Source: Streptomyces sp. 1331.2
GTDB taxonomy: Bacteria; Actinomycetota; Actinomycetes; Streptomycetales; Streptomycetaceae
Direction: 5' to 3'
Length of the DNA: 64,000 nt
Assembly: GCF_900199205.1 (NCBI RefSeq)
Contig: NZ_OBMJ01000001.1
Span: forward strand, 2,917,001 to 2,981,000
Below the pieces are notes generated by a model. It worked only from the letters and a program-made list of their open reading frames with translations, had not been told where the DNA came from and did not search any database. Positions 54,132 to 62,511 of the stretch are shown here, in pieces. The position numbers and the translations under genes were made by a program. Each line of letters starts with the position of its first letter. Positions within the stretch are counted from its first letter, which is position 1.

Positions 54132-54143
54132 TGTTACCTAACA
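54132..54143. promoter_or_regulatory. TGTTA-CC-TAACA palindrome
   Basis: A perfect short palindrome in an AT-rich patch 119 bp before the start at 54262. Further down, an imperfect repeat (CACTGCGGCA near 54188 with a mirror near 54210) may form a leader hairpin. Function unknown. Confidence 0.35.
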
Positions 54144-54261
54144 ATTTGGGGACAAGAGCGAAAGTCCGGGATGAATTGGACATTCGCCACTGCGGCAACA
54201 CCCCCGCATGCGGCAGTGTGGAGAGGTAACCCCGTTCCGCTCCTCGCTAGGAGTACGTTCC

Positions 54262-55203
54262 GTGAGCGCCGTCTACACCATCCTGCTACTGATCCTGATC
54301 GCCGTGTCGGCCGCCGTGCTGCTCCGCCTGCGGGGCATCTCCCGTCGGCTGGACGCCCAGGCTGCCGCCAGGGCCGTGCCCACGTCCGTGGACGAGGCCG
54401 CGATACGCCGGGCCGTCACCGAGGCGCTCGCCGCCGACCGCGAGCGGGAGATCACCGAGGCCCGGGCGTTCTGGGCCGAGCAGGAGGCCCGCGCGGCCGA
54501 GGACGCGCCGCTGTTCGACTCCCCCTACACCGGGGCGTTCTCCGGCACCGACGAGTGGCCGCTCTTCTTCCCCCGCCCCACCGGCCCGCAGGACGCCGCC
54601 GACAACGCCGGGACGATGGACCCGGAGTTCGGCGAGGCGCTGCGCTCCGCGCTGGAGGACCTGATCAACGAGGACGGCGCCGGCCCGGCCGAGCCCGGCA
54701 CCGACGGCGGCGCGCCGCTGCGTCCCGGCCACCCGGTGGGCGAGACCACGAAGGACGCCCGCGCCCGCCGCGAGGCCGACCTGCTGGCCACCGGCCTGGA
54801 GGCCGGACTGCTGGACGCCGAGGCGGCCGTCGAGGAGGCCCCGGTCGTCGCGCCCGACCCGCGCCGCCACCCCTCGCACCCCGACTTCGTGCCCAGCCAG
54901 GCGCCGTCCCGCGAGTGGACCGACACCCGGCTGGCCACGCTCGCCGAGGAGGCCGTCGCCCTGATCGACGTCCGCCCGGGCCCGCTGGGCACCCTGGACG
55001 TGTACGCCTTCGCCGACGGCACCACGCTCTGCGTGGCCCCGGGCGACCGGGAGGCCGCCTACCGGCTGATCGACGCGGTCCGTGCCGGTGAGCACGTCCG
55101 ACTGCTCGGCGGCTCGCGCTTCTCCGGCTCGTACTCGCTGACCTTCTCCACCGACGAGGACGCCGTCTACGTGCTCGCCGACCGGGTCGTCGCCAGCATC
55201 TGA
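54262..55203 (+). CDS. Membrane-anchored protein of unknown function
   Basis: 313 residues from the GTG at 54262 with AGGAG 8 bp upstream; a start at 54208 overlaps that box. One N-terminal helix (AVYTILLLILIAVSAAVLLRL) anchors a cytoplasmic protein with an acidic coiled region (about 55-105), a Pro/Glu-rich linker and a C-terminal alpha/beta domain of about 100 residues (LGTLDVYAFADGTTLCVAPGDREAAYRLIDAVRAGEHVRLLGGSRFSGSYSLTFS). Proteins of this form are found in streptomycetes, but no function is known to me. It lies between the thiolase and a converging small gene. Confidence 0.82.
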   Translation: MSAVYTILLLILIAVSAAVLLRLRGISRRLDAQAAARAVPTSVDEAAIRRAVTEALAADREREITEARAFWAEQEARAAEDAPLFDSPYTGAFSGTDEWPLFFPRPTGPQDAADNAGTMDPEFGEALRSALEDLINEDGAGPAEPGTDGGAPLRPGHPVGETTKDARARREADLLATGLEAGLLDAEAAVEEAPVVAPDPRRHPSHPDFVPSQAPSREWTDTRLATLAEEAVALIDVRPGPLGTLDVYAFADGTTLCVAPGDREAAYRLIDAVRAGEHVRLLGGSRFSGSYSLTFSTDEDAVYVLADRVVASI

Positions 55204-55224
55204 CGCCGACTCACCACCGCTCCA

Positions 55225-55271
55225 CCGAAGGCCGACCGGGTCAAGGGGTTACCGACCCGGCCGGCCTTCGG
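55225..55271. terminator. Bidirectional terminator
   Basis: 18-bp arms (55225-55242, 55254-55271) with one mismatch, between convergent genes. Confidence 0.85.
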
Positions 55272-55292
55272 CGCGTCCGGCCCCAGGGCGCC

Positions 55293-55661
55293 TCAGGCGC
55301 AGAGCGCCGCCGTCTCCCGCACCGCCGCCACCGCGCCCGCCAGCACCTCGGCGACACCCGCGGGCCCGCCCGGCAGCGACACCTGCGCGCCCTCGGGCAG
55401 CGCCGCGAGCCCGGCCGCCAGCTCGTGCCCGGCGACGGCCAGTTGGTCCCCCACCGCGAAGGCCCCGGCGTCCGGGAACTCCCGCGCCGGCCCGCCCTCC
55501 GCCGCCAGCGCCAGCGCGGCCAGCCGCCGGGCCAGCTCCAGCGCGGCCGCCGCCCGCGACCCGTAGCCGGGCACGGAGCCCAGCAACTTGCTCTGCGGCA
55601 GCGAGCGGAAACGGTCCGCCAGGGCGTCGACGGCTTCGATCAGGGGCTGTACGTCATGCAT
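55293..55661 (-). CDS. Small soluble protein of unknown function
   Basis: 122 residues, Ala/Leu-rich and helical: HDVQPLIEAVDALADRFRSLPQSKLLG, GSRAAAALELARRLAALALAAEG, then a glycine-containing loop and a final helix. No signal peptide or membrane helix is certain. The pattern (SLPQSKLLG, GSRAAAALELARRLA) suggests a conserved actinobacterial family without a known role. It precedes the Bax inhibitor-like gene's stop by 85 bp on the same strand and may be read from that transcript. Confidence 0.78.
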   Translation of the reverse strand: MHDVQPLIEAVDALADRFRSLPQSKLLGSVPGYGSRAAAALELARRLAALALAAEGGPAREFPDAGAFAVGDQLAVAGHELAAGLAALPEGAQVSLPGGPAGVAEVLAGAVAAVRETAALCA

Positions 55662-55746
55662 GGCAGCGAGCCTAGGCGAAGAGCCGCCAGGCCCCGGAGC
55701 AGGTCGCTCCGGGGCCCGGCGGCAGTGCTCACGGCGGGACGTCGGA

Positions 55747-56634
55747 TCAGTCGTCGCCGCGCAGGCTCGCGATCAGGCGCAGCATCTCCCAGTAGATCCA
55801 GACCAGCGAGAAGGTGAGCCCGAAGGCGGCCCGCCAGGCCTCCTGCTGGGCGGCGCCCCCGGCGATGGCCTGCTCGATCTCGTTGAAGTCCAGCGTGAGG
55901 TAGAACGCGCCGATGGCGATGCCGATCAGGCCGACGCCGATGCCCACCGGGCCGGACCAGGTGTTGACGCCCCCGCCGAACCACCAGGCGATCGAGTTGA
56001 CCAGCAGCAGGACGGCGAAGCCGAGGCCGATCGCGGAGCCGATCCGCGTGAACCGGGGAGTGACCCGGAGCCGACCGCTCTTGTAGACGAACAGCGTCGC
56101 ACCGAAGACCGCCGCCGTGCCGAGCACGGCCTGGATCGCGATGCCCGGGAAGACGGTGTTGAGGTAGTGCGACCAGGCGCCGAGGACGACGCCCTCCAGG
56201 GCCGCGTAGACCAGGATCAGCGCCGGGCTGACCTTCACCCTGAACTGGATGACCAGGCCGACGACCAGGGCGATCAGTGAGGCGGCGATCGCGAAGCCGA
56301 AGTTCTTGAACGGCAGCGTGAACCAGGCCACCGCGCCTGCGGCGACGAGGGTCAGCAGCGTCATGGCGGTGCGGGCGACCACGTCGTCGAGCGTCATCCG
56401 CCCGGTGGCCCCGGGGCCGGCCGACGGCCCGTTGTACAGCTCGTACAGCTGCTCGTCGCTCAGCGGGCCCTGCGCGGAAGGCTGCTGGGCGTACTGCGTC
56501 CCCGCGTAGGGGTTGGCGCCGTACGGGTTGGCGCCGTACGGGCTCCCGGCCTGCGCGTTGTTGCCGAACCCCGCGTAGCCGGAGTCGCGGGTGAAGGACC
56601 CCTCCCGCGAGAAGACCGGGTTGCTGCTTCTCAT
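55747..56634 (-). CDS. Bax inhibitor-1/YccA family membrane protein
   Basis: 295 residues from the ATG at 56634 with GGAGGG 8 bp upstream; the frame is open to 56898 through the tRNA, which excludes longer starts. The first 60 residues are a Tyr/Gly/Pro-rich tail with repeated YGANPYGANPY. Seven membrane helices follow (about 85-290) with the BI-1 hallmark aspartate region (IAIGAFYLTLDFNEIEQAIAGGA). Bacterial members act as pH-sensitive calcium leak channels or bind FtsH; the role in streptomycetes is unknown. The tRNA-Leu gene lies 143 bp upstream on the same strand. Confidence 0.92.
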   Translation of the reverse strand: MRSSNPVFSREGSFTRDSGYAGFGNNAQAGSPYGANPYGANPYAGTQYAQQPSAQGPLSDEQLYELYNGPSAGPGATGRMTLDDVVARTAMTLLTLVAAGAVAWFTLPFKNFGFAIAASLIALVVGLVIQFRVKVSPALILVYAALEGVVLGAWSHYLNTVFPGIAIQAVLGTAAVFGATLFVYKSGRLRVTPRFTRIGSAIGLGFAVLLLVNSIAWWFGGGVNTWSGPVGIGVGLIGIAIGAFYLTLDFNEIEQAIAGGAAQQEAWRAAFGLTFSLVWIYWEMLRLIASLRGDD

Positions 56635-56777
56635 TGCACATTCCCTCCGTGGCGGCACTGCACCGCCCAACGCACAAGGGTAATGGCTTGGCAAAAATTC
56701 CGGGATACGCCGCGAGGAGGATCCGGTGAACGACACCCGGCGGGGACGCCCGTCGGCGCCCCCGCCGGTCCAACCGG

Positions 56778-56859
56778 TGCCCGGAGCCGGACTCGAACCG
56801 GCACGGCCTCGCGGCCAAGCAGTTTTAAGCTGCCCGTGTCTGCGTTCCACCATCCGGGC
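56778..56859 (-). tRNA. bldA: tRNA-Leu, anticodon UAA (bldA type)
   Basis: An 82-nt cloverleaf on the minus strand: acceptor GCCCGGA/TCCGGGC, D arm closing GTG/CAC, anticodon stem GGCAG/CTGCT with loop CTTAAAA (anticodon TAA at positions 34-36), a long variable arm GGCC-GCGA-GGCC, and T arm GCCGG-TTCGAGT-CCGGC, then discriminator A. CCA is not encoded. In Streptomyces this is the only tRNA able to read UUA efficiently and is encoded by bldA, which controls morphological development and antibiotic production through TTA codons. Two genes in this window contain such codons. Confidence 0.95.
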
Positions 56860-57162
56860 CTCTCGCGAAACCACCCTGAGCCTAGTCGCCAGGATCACCC
56901 TTTCGCATGTTCCCAGCCCCGGAAGTTGTCATGTTTCCTTGCTATCTGACGAACTGTTCGGGATTCGGCCACGAAGCATAGTGGTTCAGGCCATCGACCG
57001 GAAACCGGTCGCCCCTCGGGGTTCCCGTCATACCGCAGGAGGAGGGCCCGCCCGGCTCCTACACCCAGCGGTGGTCCGACAACCGTCCGGCGGAGCGACG
57101 CCGGAGCATGATCACGTCGCGGAGCATGGAGGTACCCCGATCGCCAGCACAAGGAGCTCCCC
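56860..57162. other. Intergenic region between tRNA-Leu and the ABC transporter
   Basis: About 300 bp with no supported gene and no att-like repeat or integrase nearby. The AT-richer part (56930-56990) probably holds the tRNA promoter on the minus strand and/or that of the ABC operon. Confidence 0.5.
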
Positions 57163-57936
57163 GTGACCACGTCGACCGCAACCGCCGTCCGCACCGGCCG
57201 GGCGGCCGCCCGCGCCACCGGCCTGAACAAGGTCTACGGGGAGGGGGAGACCCGCGTCGTCGCCCTCGACAACGTCAGCGTGGCCTTCCCCCAGGGCGAG
57301 TTCACCGCCATCATGGGCCCCTCCGGCTCCGGCAAGTCCACCCTCATGCACTGCATGGCCGGCCTCGACACCGTCAGCTCCGGCTCCTCCACCATCGGCG
57401 ACACCGAACTCGTCGGCCTCAAGGACAAGCAGCTCACCCAACTGCGCCGCGACCACATCGGCTTCGTCTTCCAGGCCTTCAACCTGCTCCCCACCCTGAC
57501 CGCCCTGGAGAACATCACCCTCCCCATGGACATCGCCGGCCGCAAGGTCGACCAGGCCTGGCTCGACCGCGTCGTCGACACCGTCGGCCTCTCCGGCCGC
57601 CTCAGCCACCGCCCCTCCCAGCTCTCCGGCGGCCAGCAGCAACGCGTCGCCTGCGCCCGCGCCCTCGCCGGCAAGCCCGACATCGTCTTCGCCGACGAAC
57701 CCACCGGCAACCTCGACTCCCGCTCCGGCGCCGAGATCCTCTCCTTCCTGCGCAACTCCGTGCGCGAACTCGGCCAGACCGTCGTCATGGTCACCCACGA
57801 CCCCGTCGCCGCCTCCTACGCCGACCGCGTCGTCTTCCTCGCCGACGGCCGCATCGTCGACGAACTCCACACCCCCACCGCCGACACCGTCCTGGACCGC
57901 ATGCGCCGCTTCGACGCCAAGGGCCGCACCAGCTGA
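57163..57936 (+). CDS. ABC transporter ATP-binding protein (LolD/MacB type)
   Basis: 257 residues from a GTG with AGGAG about 10 bp upstream. Walker A GPSGSGKST (about 48-56), Q-loop FQAFNLLPTLTALENI, signature LSGGQQQRVACARAL, Walker B DIVFADEPTGNLDS and H-loop VTHDP match the MacB/LolD/FtsE class. It drives the FtsX-like permease encoded 47 bp downstream. Such mechanotransmission transporters export peptides or lipoproteins or act in stress signalling; in streptomycetes many are linked to two-component systems, but none is adjacent. Confidence 0.94.
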   Translation: MTTSTATAVRTGRAAARATGLNKVYGEGETRVVALDNVSVAFPQGEFTAIMGPSGSGKSTLMHCMAGLDTVSSGSSTIGDTELVGLKDKQLTQLRRDHIGFVFQAFNLLPTLTALENITLPMDIAGRKVDQAWLDRVVDTVGLSGRLSHRPSQLSGGQQQRVACARALAGKPDIVFADEPTGNLDSRSGAEILSFLRNSVRELGQTVVMVTHDPVAASYADRVVFLADGRIVDELHTPTADTVLDRMRRFDAKGRTS

Positions 57937-57983
57937 CCCGGCGACAGCACCCAGCCGCCCCTCCGCGAACCACAGGACACCCC

Positions 57984-60542
57984 ATGTACCGCACCGCACT
58001 GCGCAACGTGCTGGCCCACAAGGGCCGACTGCTGATGACGGCGCTCGCCGTCATGCTCGGCACCGCCTTCGTGGCGGGCACCATGGTCTTCTCCGACACC
58101 TTCGGCAAGGCCATGCGGGACAGCAACTCCAAGAGCTACTCGGACGTCTCGGTCCAGGTGGTCGACCGCGCGGCCGGCTCCGGCGCCAGCGCCAAGCAGA
58201 AGAGCGAGAGCGGCTCCGCCGCGCTCACCGACGCCACCGTCCAGCAGCTGGCCGCCCTCCCGGGCACCGCCAACGCGCGCGGCGTGGTCGGCGGCTTCAC
58301 CGGTGTCGCCGACCGGGGCGGCAACCTGATAGGCGAGTTCTGGGCCGCGAAGGGGGCCAACTTCGCCCCGGGCCAGGACGGCAAGGACCCGCGCTACCCG
58401 ATGGCCGAGGGCCAGGGCCCGACGAACGCCAAGGAGATCGCCCTCGACCGCAGGACCGCCGACAAGGCGGGCTACAAGGTCGGCGACACCGTCCGGGTCG
58501 CCGCCAACGGCCCGGTGGTCGAGGCGAAGCTCACCGGCATCTTCACCACCGACGACCCGGTGGTGAGCACCGGCGGCACGCTCACCCTGTTCGACAAGGC
58601 CACCGCCCAGCATCTGCTGCTGGAGCCGGGCCGCTACAGCAGCATCGTGCTCACCGCCAAGCCCGGCACCACCGACGACGCGCTGCTCGCCCAGGCCGAG
58701 CCCAAGGTGCCGTCGGGCCACCAGTTCGACGTCGAGACCGGCACCAAGCTGAAGGCCGACGAGCAGGACATGATCGCCAAGGGCACCGACACCCTGCGCA
58801 CCGTGCTGCTCGCGTTCGCCGGCATCTCGCTCTTCGTCGGCATCTTCATCATCGCCAACACCTTCACCATGCTGGTCGCCCAGCGCACCAAGGAGCTCGC
58901 GCTGCTGCGGGCGATCGGGGCCAGCCGCAAGCAGGTCACCCGTTCCGTCCTGGTCGAGGCGCTGGCGATCGGCGCCGTCTCCGCGGTGGCCGGCCTGCTC
59001 GCCGGCATCGGGATCGGTGCCGGGATGCAGTCCCTCATGCGCACGCTGAACGAGAACATGCCGCAGAGCTCGCTGGTGATCGAGCCGGCCACCGTCGTCG
59101 TGACCCTCACGGTCGGCGTCCTGGTGACGGTGCTGTCGGCCCTGCTGCCGGCCATGCGCGCCTCGCGGATCGCCCCGGTGGCCGCGATGAGCAGCGGTGA
59201 CCAGCCGACCAGCCAGAAGAGCCTGGTGGTCCGCAACACGATCGGTTCGCTGCTCGCCGCCGGCGGTCTGGCGCTGATCGGCTTCGGCGCCTCCACCGGC
59301 GACGGCAGCGGCCGGATGCCGGTCGCGCTCGGGGCCTTCCTGACCCTGATCGGCGTGTTCGTCCTGCTGCCGCTGCTCTCCCGCCCGGTCATCGCCCTGG
59401 TCGGCCCGGTGCTGCGCAAGCTGGCCGGCACCCCGGGCAAGCTCGCCCAGCAGAACGCCGTCCGCAACCCGCGCCGCACCGCTTCCACCGCCGCCGCGCT
59501 CACCATCGGCCTGACCCTGGTCAGCGGCCTGACCGTGCTGGGCGCCTCGGTCGGCGGCGCGATCGACAAGGCCGTCACCAGCTCGATGAAGGCCGACTAC
59601 ATCGTGTCGGCCGCCAACAGCATGAACCTGTCCGACCAGGTGGCCGCGCAGATCGCCAAGGCCCCCGGGGTGGTCGCCTCCTCGCCGCTGACCTCCGCCT
59701 ACTGGGAGCTCAACGGCACCAGCAAGGCGATCAGCGGTCTGAACGCGGACTCCTTCGACCAGCTCGCCGAGGTCAAGCTGACCAGCGGCTCCACCTCCGC
59801 ACTCGGCAAGGGCCAGCTGCTGGTGGACCAGGACGTCGCCAAGAAGTTCAACGTCACCACCGGCTCGACGATGACCGTGTCCTTCCCGGACGAGTCCACC
59901 GGTCAGCTGACCGTCGGCGGCGTGTACGAGAAGGGCGGCATGCTCGGCCCGGTCGTCCTGGCCAACTCCGAGATCGCCAAGCACGACCCCAAGCCGTACG
60001 TCTCCGACGTCCTGGTCAAGGGCAAGGACGGCGCCACCGGCGCGCTCAAGCAGTCGCTCAAGGACGCCACCGGCGCCAACCCGGTGATCGAGGTCAAGTC
60101 CAAGCAGGAAGTCCGCGACGACTTCAGCCAGTCCATCACCTTCATCCTGAACCTGATGTACGGCCTGCTGGCGATGTCCGTGCTGGTCGCGATCCTCGGC
60201 GTGATCAACACGCTGGCGATGTCGGTCTTCGAGCGCAAGCGCGAGATCGGGATGCTGCGGGCGATCGGCCTGGACCGCCGGGGCATCAAGCGGATGGTCC
60301 GTCTGGAGTCCGTGGTGATCTCGCTGTTCGGCGCCGGCATCGGCCTGCTGCTGGGCTGCTTCATCGCCTGGGCGATCAACGGCACCCTGAAGTCCAGCCT
60401 GGCCGGTCTGACCACCGTGGTGCCGTACGGCCAGCTGGCGCTGTTCCTGGCCCTGGCCGGGGTGGTCGGCCTGGTGGCCGCGCTCTGGCCGGCCCGCCGG
60501 GCGTCCAGGCTGGACATCCTGTCGAGCATCAAGACCGACTGA
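57984..60542 (+). CDS. FtsX-like ABC permease, two-domain
   Basis: 852 residues from the ATG at 57984, the usual size for duplicated actinobacterial MacB-like permeases. Helix 1 (MTALAVMLGTAFVAGTMVF) is followed by an extracellular domain (about 50-260), three helices with the FtsX core (IANTFTMLVAQRTKELALLRAIGASRKQV), a middle pair of helices, a second extracellular domain (about 525-690) and a second FtsX core (VINTLAMSVFERKREIGMLRAIGLDRRGIKRMV). It forms the membrane part of the transporter with the ATPase upstream. A strong terminator closes the operon. Confidence 0.94.
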   Translation: MYRTALRNVLAHKGRLLMTALAVMLGTAFVAGTMVFSDTFGKAMRDSNSKSYSDVSVQVVDRAAGSGASAKQKSESGSAALTDATVQQLAALPGTANARGVVGGFTGVADRGGNLIGEFWAAKGANFAPGQDGKDPRYPMAEGQGPTNAKEIALDRRTADKAGYKVGDTVRVAANGPVVEAKLTGIFTTDDPVVSTGGTLTLFDKATAQHLLLEPGRYSSIVLTAKPGTTDDALLAQAEPKVPSGHQFDVETGTKLKADEQDMIAKGTDTLRTVLLAFAGISLFVGIFIIANTFTMLVAQRTKELALLRAIGASRKQVTRSVLVEALAIGAVSAVAGLLAGIGIGAGMQSLMRTLNENMPQSSLVIEPATVVVTLTVGVLVTVLSALLPAMRASRIAPVAAMSSGDQPTSQKSLVVRNTIGSLLAAGGLALIGFGASTGDGSGRMPVALGAFLTLIGVFVLLPLLSRPVIALVGPVLRKLAGTPGKLAQQNAVRNPRRTASTAAALTIGLTLVSGLTVLGASVGGAIDKAVTSSMKADYIVSAANSMNLSDQVAAQIAKAPGVVASSPLTSAYWELNGTSKAISGLNADSFDQLAEVKLTSGSTSALGKGQLLVDQDVAKKFNVTTGSTMTVSFPDESTGQLTVGGVYEKGGMLGPVVLANSEIAKHDPKPYVSDVLVKGKDGATGALKQSLKDATGANPVIEVKSKQEVRDDFSQSITFILNLMYGLLAMSVLVAILGVINTLAMSVFERKREIGMLRAIGLDRRGIKRMVRLESVVISLFGAGIGLLLGCFIAWAINGTLKSSLAGLTTVVPYGQLALFLALAGVVGLVAALWPARRASRLDILSSIKTD

Positions 60543-60557
60543 GCCCCGGGCACAGAG

Positions 60558-60589
60558 AGAGCCCCTGCCGGAGTTCCGGCAGGGGCTCT
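60558..60589 (+). terminator. Terminator of the ABC transporter operon
   Basis: Perfect 14-bp stem (60558-60571 with 60576-60589), AGTT loop and TCT tail. Confidence 0.9.
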
Positions 60590-60715
60590 TCTACTGCTGT
60601 ACTCCGCCCGGTCGCACGGCCGGCTGAGCACCACGGAGGTCGTGGTCCGGCAACGCTGCCGGGCGGAGGGCCTCCGACTCATACCCCGGCGCTCCCACAC
60701 CGGGGTCTCAGTCGC

Positions 60716-62083
60716 TTACTTGCTCGCGAGTTCCTTGTCGGCGGCCGGCTTGACGGCCTCGACGGGCTTGGTGGGCGGAGTGACCTCCTGGATCGGCAGC
60801 TGCGGCTTCTCCATCTGGGCGAGGCCGACCATCTCGCGCTTGAGGAACATCGCGAGCGTCCAGTCGGTGAAGACCCGGACCTTGCGGTTGAAGGTCGGGA
60901 CCATCGCGCCGTGGTACAGGCGGTGGAACCACCAGGCCGGACGGCCCTTCAGCTTGTACTTGCCGAAGAGGATCGCGACGCCCTTGTGCAGGCCGAGACC
61001 GGCCACCGCACCGAGGTTCTTGTGCTTGTACTCCTTCTGCGGGAAGCCCCGCATGCCGGAGATCACGTTGTCGCCGAGGACGACGGCCTGACGGCAGGCG
61101 TGCTGCGCGTTCGGCGGGCACCAGGCGCCCTCGCCGGCGGCGAGGTCCGGGACCTGGGCGTTGTCGCCGGCGGCCCAGACGTAGTCGAAGCCCTGGACCT
61201 GGAGGGTCGGCGCGGTGTCGACGTGGCCGCGCGGGCCCAGCGGCAGACCGAACTCGGACAGCACCGGGTTCGGCTTCACGCCGGCCGTCCACACGATGGT
61301 GGAGGCGTCCATCTCCAGGCCGTTCTTCAGCATGACGTGGCCGTCGACGCAGGAGTCCATGGAGGTCTCGATGTAGACCTCGATGTTGCGCTCCTCCAGC
61401 TTCTCCTTGGTCCACAGACCGAGGTCCGGGCCCATCTCGGGGAGGATGCGGTTGGCGGCCTCGACCACGACGAAGCGCATGTCGTCGCGGCTGACGGTCT
61501 TGTACAGCTTGGCCGCGTCGCGGGCCATGTCCTCGATCTCGGCGATCGTCTCGATGCCGGCGAAGCCACCGCCGATGACGACGAAGGTCAGGGCCTTGCG
61601 GCGGACCTCCTCGTCCGCGGTGGACTCGGCCTTGTCGAGCTGGGCCATGACGTGGTTGCGGAGGCCGATGGCCTCCTCGACCGTCTTCATGCCGATGCCG
61701 TTCTCCGCCAGACCCGGGATCGGGAAGGTGCGGGAGACCGAGCCGGTCGCGACGACCAGGTACTCGAAGGGCAGCTCGTAGCTGTCGCCGGCCGCCGGCT
61801 GGATGGTGGCGACCTTGCGGGCGTGGTCGATGCCGGTGACGGACCCGGTCAGCACCTCCGCCTGCTTGAGGGCGCTGCGCAGCGGCGCGACGAGGTTGCG
61901 GGGCGCGACGTTGCCGCCGGCCGCCTCGGGGAGGAAGGGCAGGTACGTCATGTACGACCGCGGGTCGACGACCGTGACGGTCGCTTCGCCGTAACGCATC
62001 TTCTTGAGGATGCGCATCGCGGCATACAGGCCGACGTAACCACCGCCGACAATGAGGATGCGAGGACGCTCCGTGGTGCTCAT
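60716..62083 (-). CDS. ndh: Type II NADH dehydrogenase (NDH-2)
   Basis: 455 residues. Two Rossmann motifs, for FAD (ILIVGGGYVGLYAAMRI, near 10-26) and NADH (FVVIGGGFAGIETIAEIE, near 168), the second FAD contact VWAAGDNAQVPD, and a membrane-binding amphipathic C-terminus (GRPAWWFHRLYHGAMVPTFNRKVRVFTDWTLAMFLKREM). The enzyme passes electrons from NADH to menaquinone without proton pumping. Rex-like operators upstream suggest control by the NADH/NAD+ ratio. The ATG at 62083 is the conserved start. Monocistronic. Confidence 0.95.
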   Translation of the reverse strand: MSTTERPRILIVGGGYVGLYAAMRILKKMRYGEATVTVVDPRSYMTYLPFLPEAAGGNVAPRNLVAPLRSALKQAEVLTGSVTGIDHARKVATIQPAAGDSYELPFEYLVVATGSVSRTFPIPGLAENGIGMKTVEEAIGLRNHVMAQLDKAESTADEEVRRKALTFVVIGGGFAGIETIAEIEDMARDAAKLYKTVSRDDMRFVVVEAANRILPEMGPDLGLWTKEKLEERNIEVYIETSMDSCVDGHVMLKNGLEMDASTIVWTAGVKPNPVLSEFGLPLGPRGHVDTAPTLQVQGFDYVWAAGDNAQVPDLAAGEGAWCPPNAQHACRQAVVLGDNVISGMRGFPQKEYKHKNLGAVAGLGLHKGVAILFGKYKLKGRPAWWFHRLYHGAMVPTFNRKVRVFTDWTLAMFLKREMVGLAQMEKPQLPIQEVTPPTKPVEAVKPAADKELASK

Positions 62084-62118
62084 ATCGGAAAGTATCCAGC
62101 ACCGTCCGGAGCAGCCTT

Positions 62119-62134
62119 CGTGAGCCCGGTCACA
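62119..62134. promoter_or_regulatory. Rex-operator-like site upstream of ndh
   Basis: CGTGAGCCCGGTCACA fits the Rex pattern TGTGA-N6-TCACA with one mismatch in the outer positions, 36 bp before the ndh ATG. Confidence 0.6.
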
Positions 62135-62410
62135 AGCTCATGGACACCCCGTGCTACACTGCGCGGCCACAAATCCGGCCCCCGGGTGCCTGCTCACACC
62201 CCTGTGCACCCCCTCGCGAACGTGCGCCGGAGCACCACCCTGCTGAGCAGCAACGATCCGTACAGGGCCCGGGTTCCCGCAGATGATTTCGATTTTCAAA
62301 CCTCAGGCGAGCCCTGACCTGCGATCCAGTGGGCCCTGTCAGGGGAGGGCCTTCGGTCCCACAATTCGGACGTAGCGGGCGGGCCGGTGCGGCGAATGGC
62401 TCGATCGCCA

Positions 62411-62426
62411 TGTGAAGAAATTCACG
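62411..62426. promoter_or_regulatory. Second Rex-operator-like site
   Basis: TGTGAAGAAATTCACG fits TGTGAA-N4-TTCACA except for the last base. It stands 328 bp upstream of ndh and 86 bp downstream of the ppx stop. The 62084-62511 region has no supported gene, so this may belong to a distal ndh promoter. Confidence 0.5.
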
Positions 62427-62456
62427 AACTTTTCCGCACGCGCCCGGGCGCGCCCC

Positions 62457-62488
62457 GGCCCCGGCTCCCCGGAAGGGGTGCCGGGGCC
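62457..62488 (-). terminator. Terminator of the DUF501-ppx operon
   Basis: GGCCCCGGC (62457-62465) pairs with GCCGGGGCC (62480-62488), with an inner CCCC/GGGG pair, 24 bp after the stop. Confidence 0.8.
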
Positions 62489-62511
62489 GGTCCGGTAAGC
62501 CGTGCGGAGCG

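Noticed and set aside
56778..56859. tRNA-Leu as an integration site of a mobile element
   Set aside because: No integrase, no duplicated 3' tRNA end and no excision genes are visible on either side.
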